Shown here piece after piece: positions 31,741-31,920 of a stretch of DNA of 31,920 nucleotides. The notes under the pieces are model-generated. The model ran no database searches. It was given only the letters and a program-made list of their open reading frames with translations, and had not been told where the DNA came from. Within the stretch, counting starts at the first letter, position 1; every line of letters begins with the position of its first letter. A program made the translations under genes and the position numbers. The DNA is from Intoshia linei (lineage: Eukaryota; Orthonectida; Rhopaluridae), in the NCBI GenBank assembly GCA_001642005.1, contig LWCA01000332.1:1-31920 (forward strand), in the 5' to 3' direction.

Positions 31741-31920
31741 CTGTATAAATTCAAACTGACAAAAAATGCTTTTGTAAAATATATTACAATACTATACTAT
31801 TGCCATAATTACATTCTATTTGTTCTCATAAAAAAATATTCTCTATAGAATAGAATAGAATATTCTCACCATAGAATATTTCTAATTTTTTTGTAATATG
31901 GTTTGTAGGTATAATATGGT

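Larger units (their letters stand above)
31082..31920. other. Probable upstream Pgd intron or flank, repeat-rich
   Basis: Exon 31016-31081 is preceded on the minus strand by a good acceptor, so an upstream exon must exist, but no segment here encodes the family's N-terminal Rossmann fold. Contents: a family D array (31136-31420), a degenerate CAGTATTT-type repeat (about 31575-31740), and AT-rich DNA with GAATAGAATAGAATATTCT near 31848. Confidence 0.45.

Overview
The window looks like nuclear DNA of an AT-rich invertebrate animal. The genes are split by spliceosomal GT-AG introns, and the recognisable products are animal proteins: a cytosolic sulfotransferase, mitochondrial ATP synthase subunit d, a SUCO/Opt-type SUN protein, 6-phosphogluconate dehydrogenase and a histidine acid phosphatase. 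I cannot name the phylum. The most distinctive trait is intron size: most introns without a transposon insert are about 34-60 bp, and many are 34-43 bp. Introns of 0.3-2.1 kb mostly carry repeats, though a few hold none that I recognise. Because exons are small, most genes had to be assembled by hand from splice signals, reading-frame phase and family similarity. All exon chains are therefore predictions.

Layout. (1) 523-2981 (+): 3' part of a histidine acid phosphatase-like gene whose catalytic His-Asp pair reads Asn-Asn. (2) 2982-5672: intergenic, with a hAT element bounded by a perfect 8-bp target duplication and a second, frameshifted hAT transposase relic. (3) 5673-13219 (+): a 16-exon coiled-coil gene, perhaps TMF/golgin-like, with transposon-loaded introns. 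(4) 13281-14866 (-): an intact 3-exon sulfotransferase, tail to tail with gene 3 (61 bp apart). (5) 16003-22190 (+): a 9-exon gene I do not recognise, all introns phase 0, possibly with a nucleoporin Nup35-like 3' end. (6) 22340-23730: a repeat block. (7) 23787-24055 (-): relic of a second sulfotransferase copy. (8) 24217-24962 (-): ATP synthase subunit d, 5 exons, head to head with (9) 25541-28853 (+): SUCO/Opt-like SUN protein, 3 exons. (10) 28909-31081 (-): 6-phosphogluconate dehydrogenase, tail to tail with SUCO (55 bp apart); its first ~95 codons lie beyond the window or in unrecognised exons.

The genes do not form an evident pathway; they are ordinary housekeeping and detoxification genes embedded in transposon debris. 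Mobile DNA includes hAT elements with 8-bp target duplications (4073-4682, 11196-12040, 18529-19175, 29205-29595), a pogo-like MITE with TA duplications (1468-2001), and four dispersed families I label A (ends reading ATCCTTTACTT / AAGTAAGGAT), B (head CTGTTATGTACT), C (SINE-like, with one good pol III B box) and D (a roughly 31-bp minisatellite element). I found no CRISPR, rRNA, convincing tRNA or prokaryote-style system.
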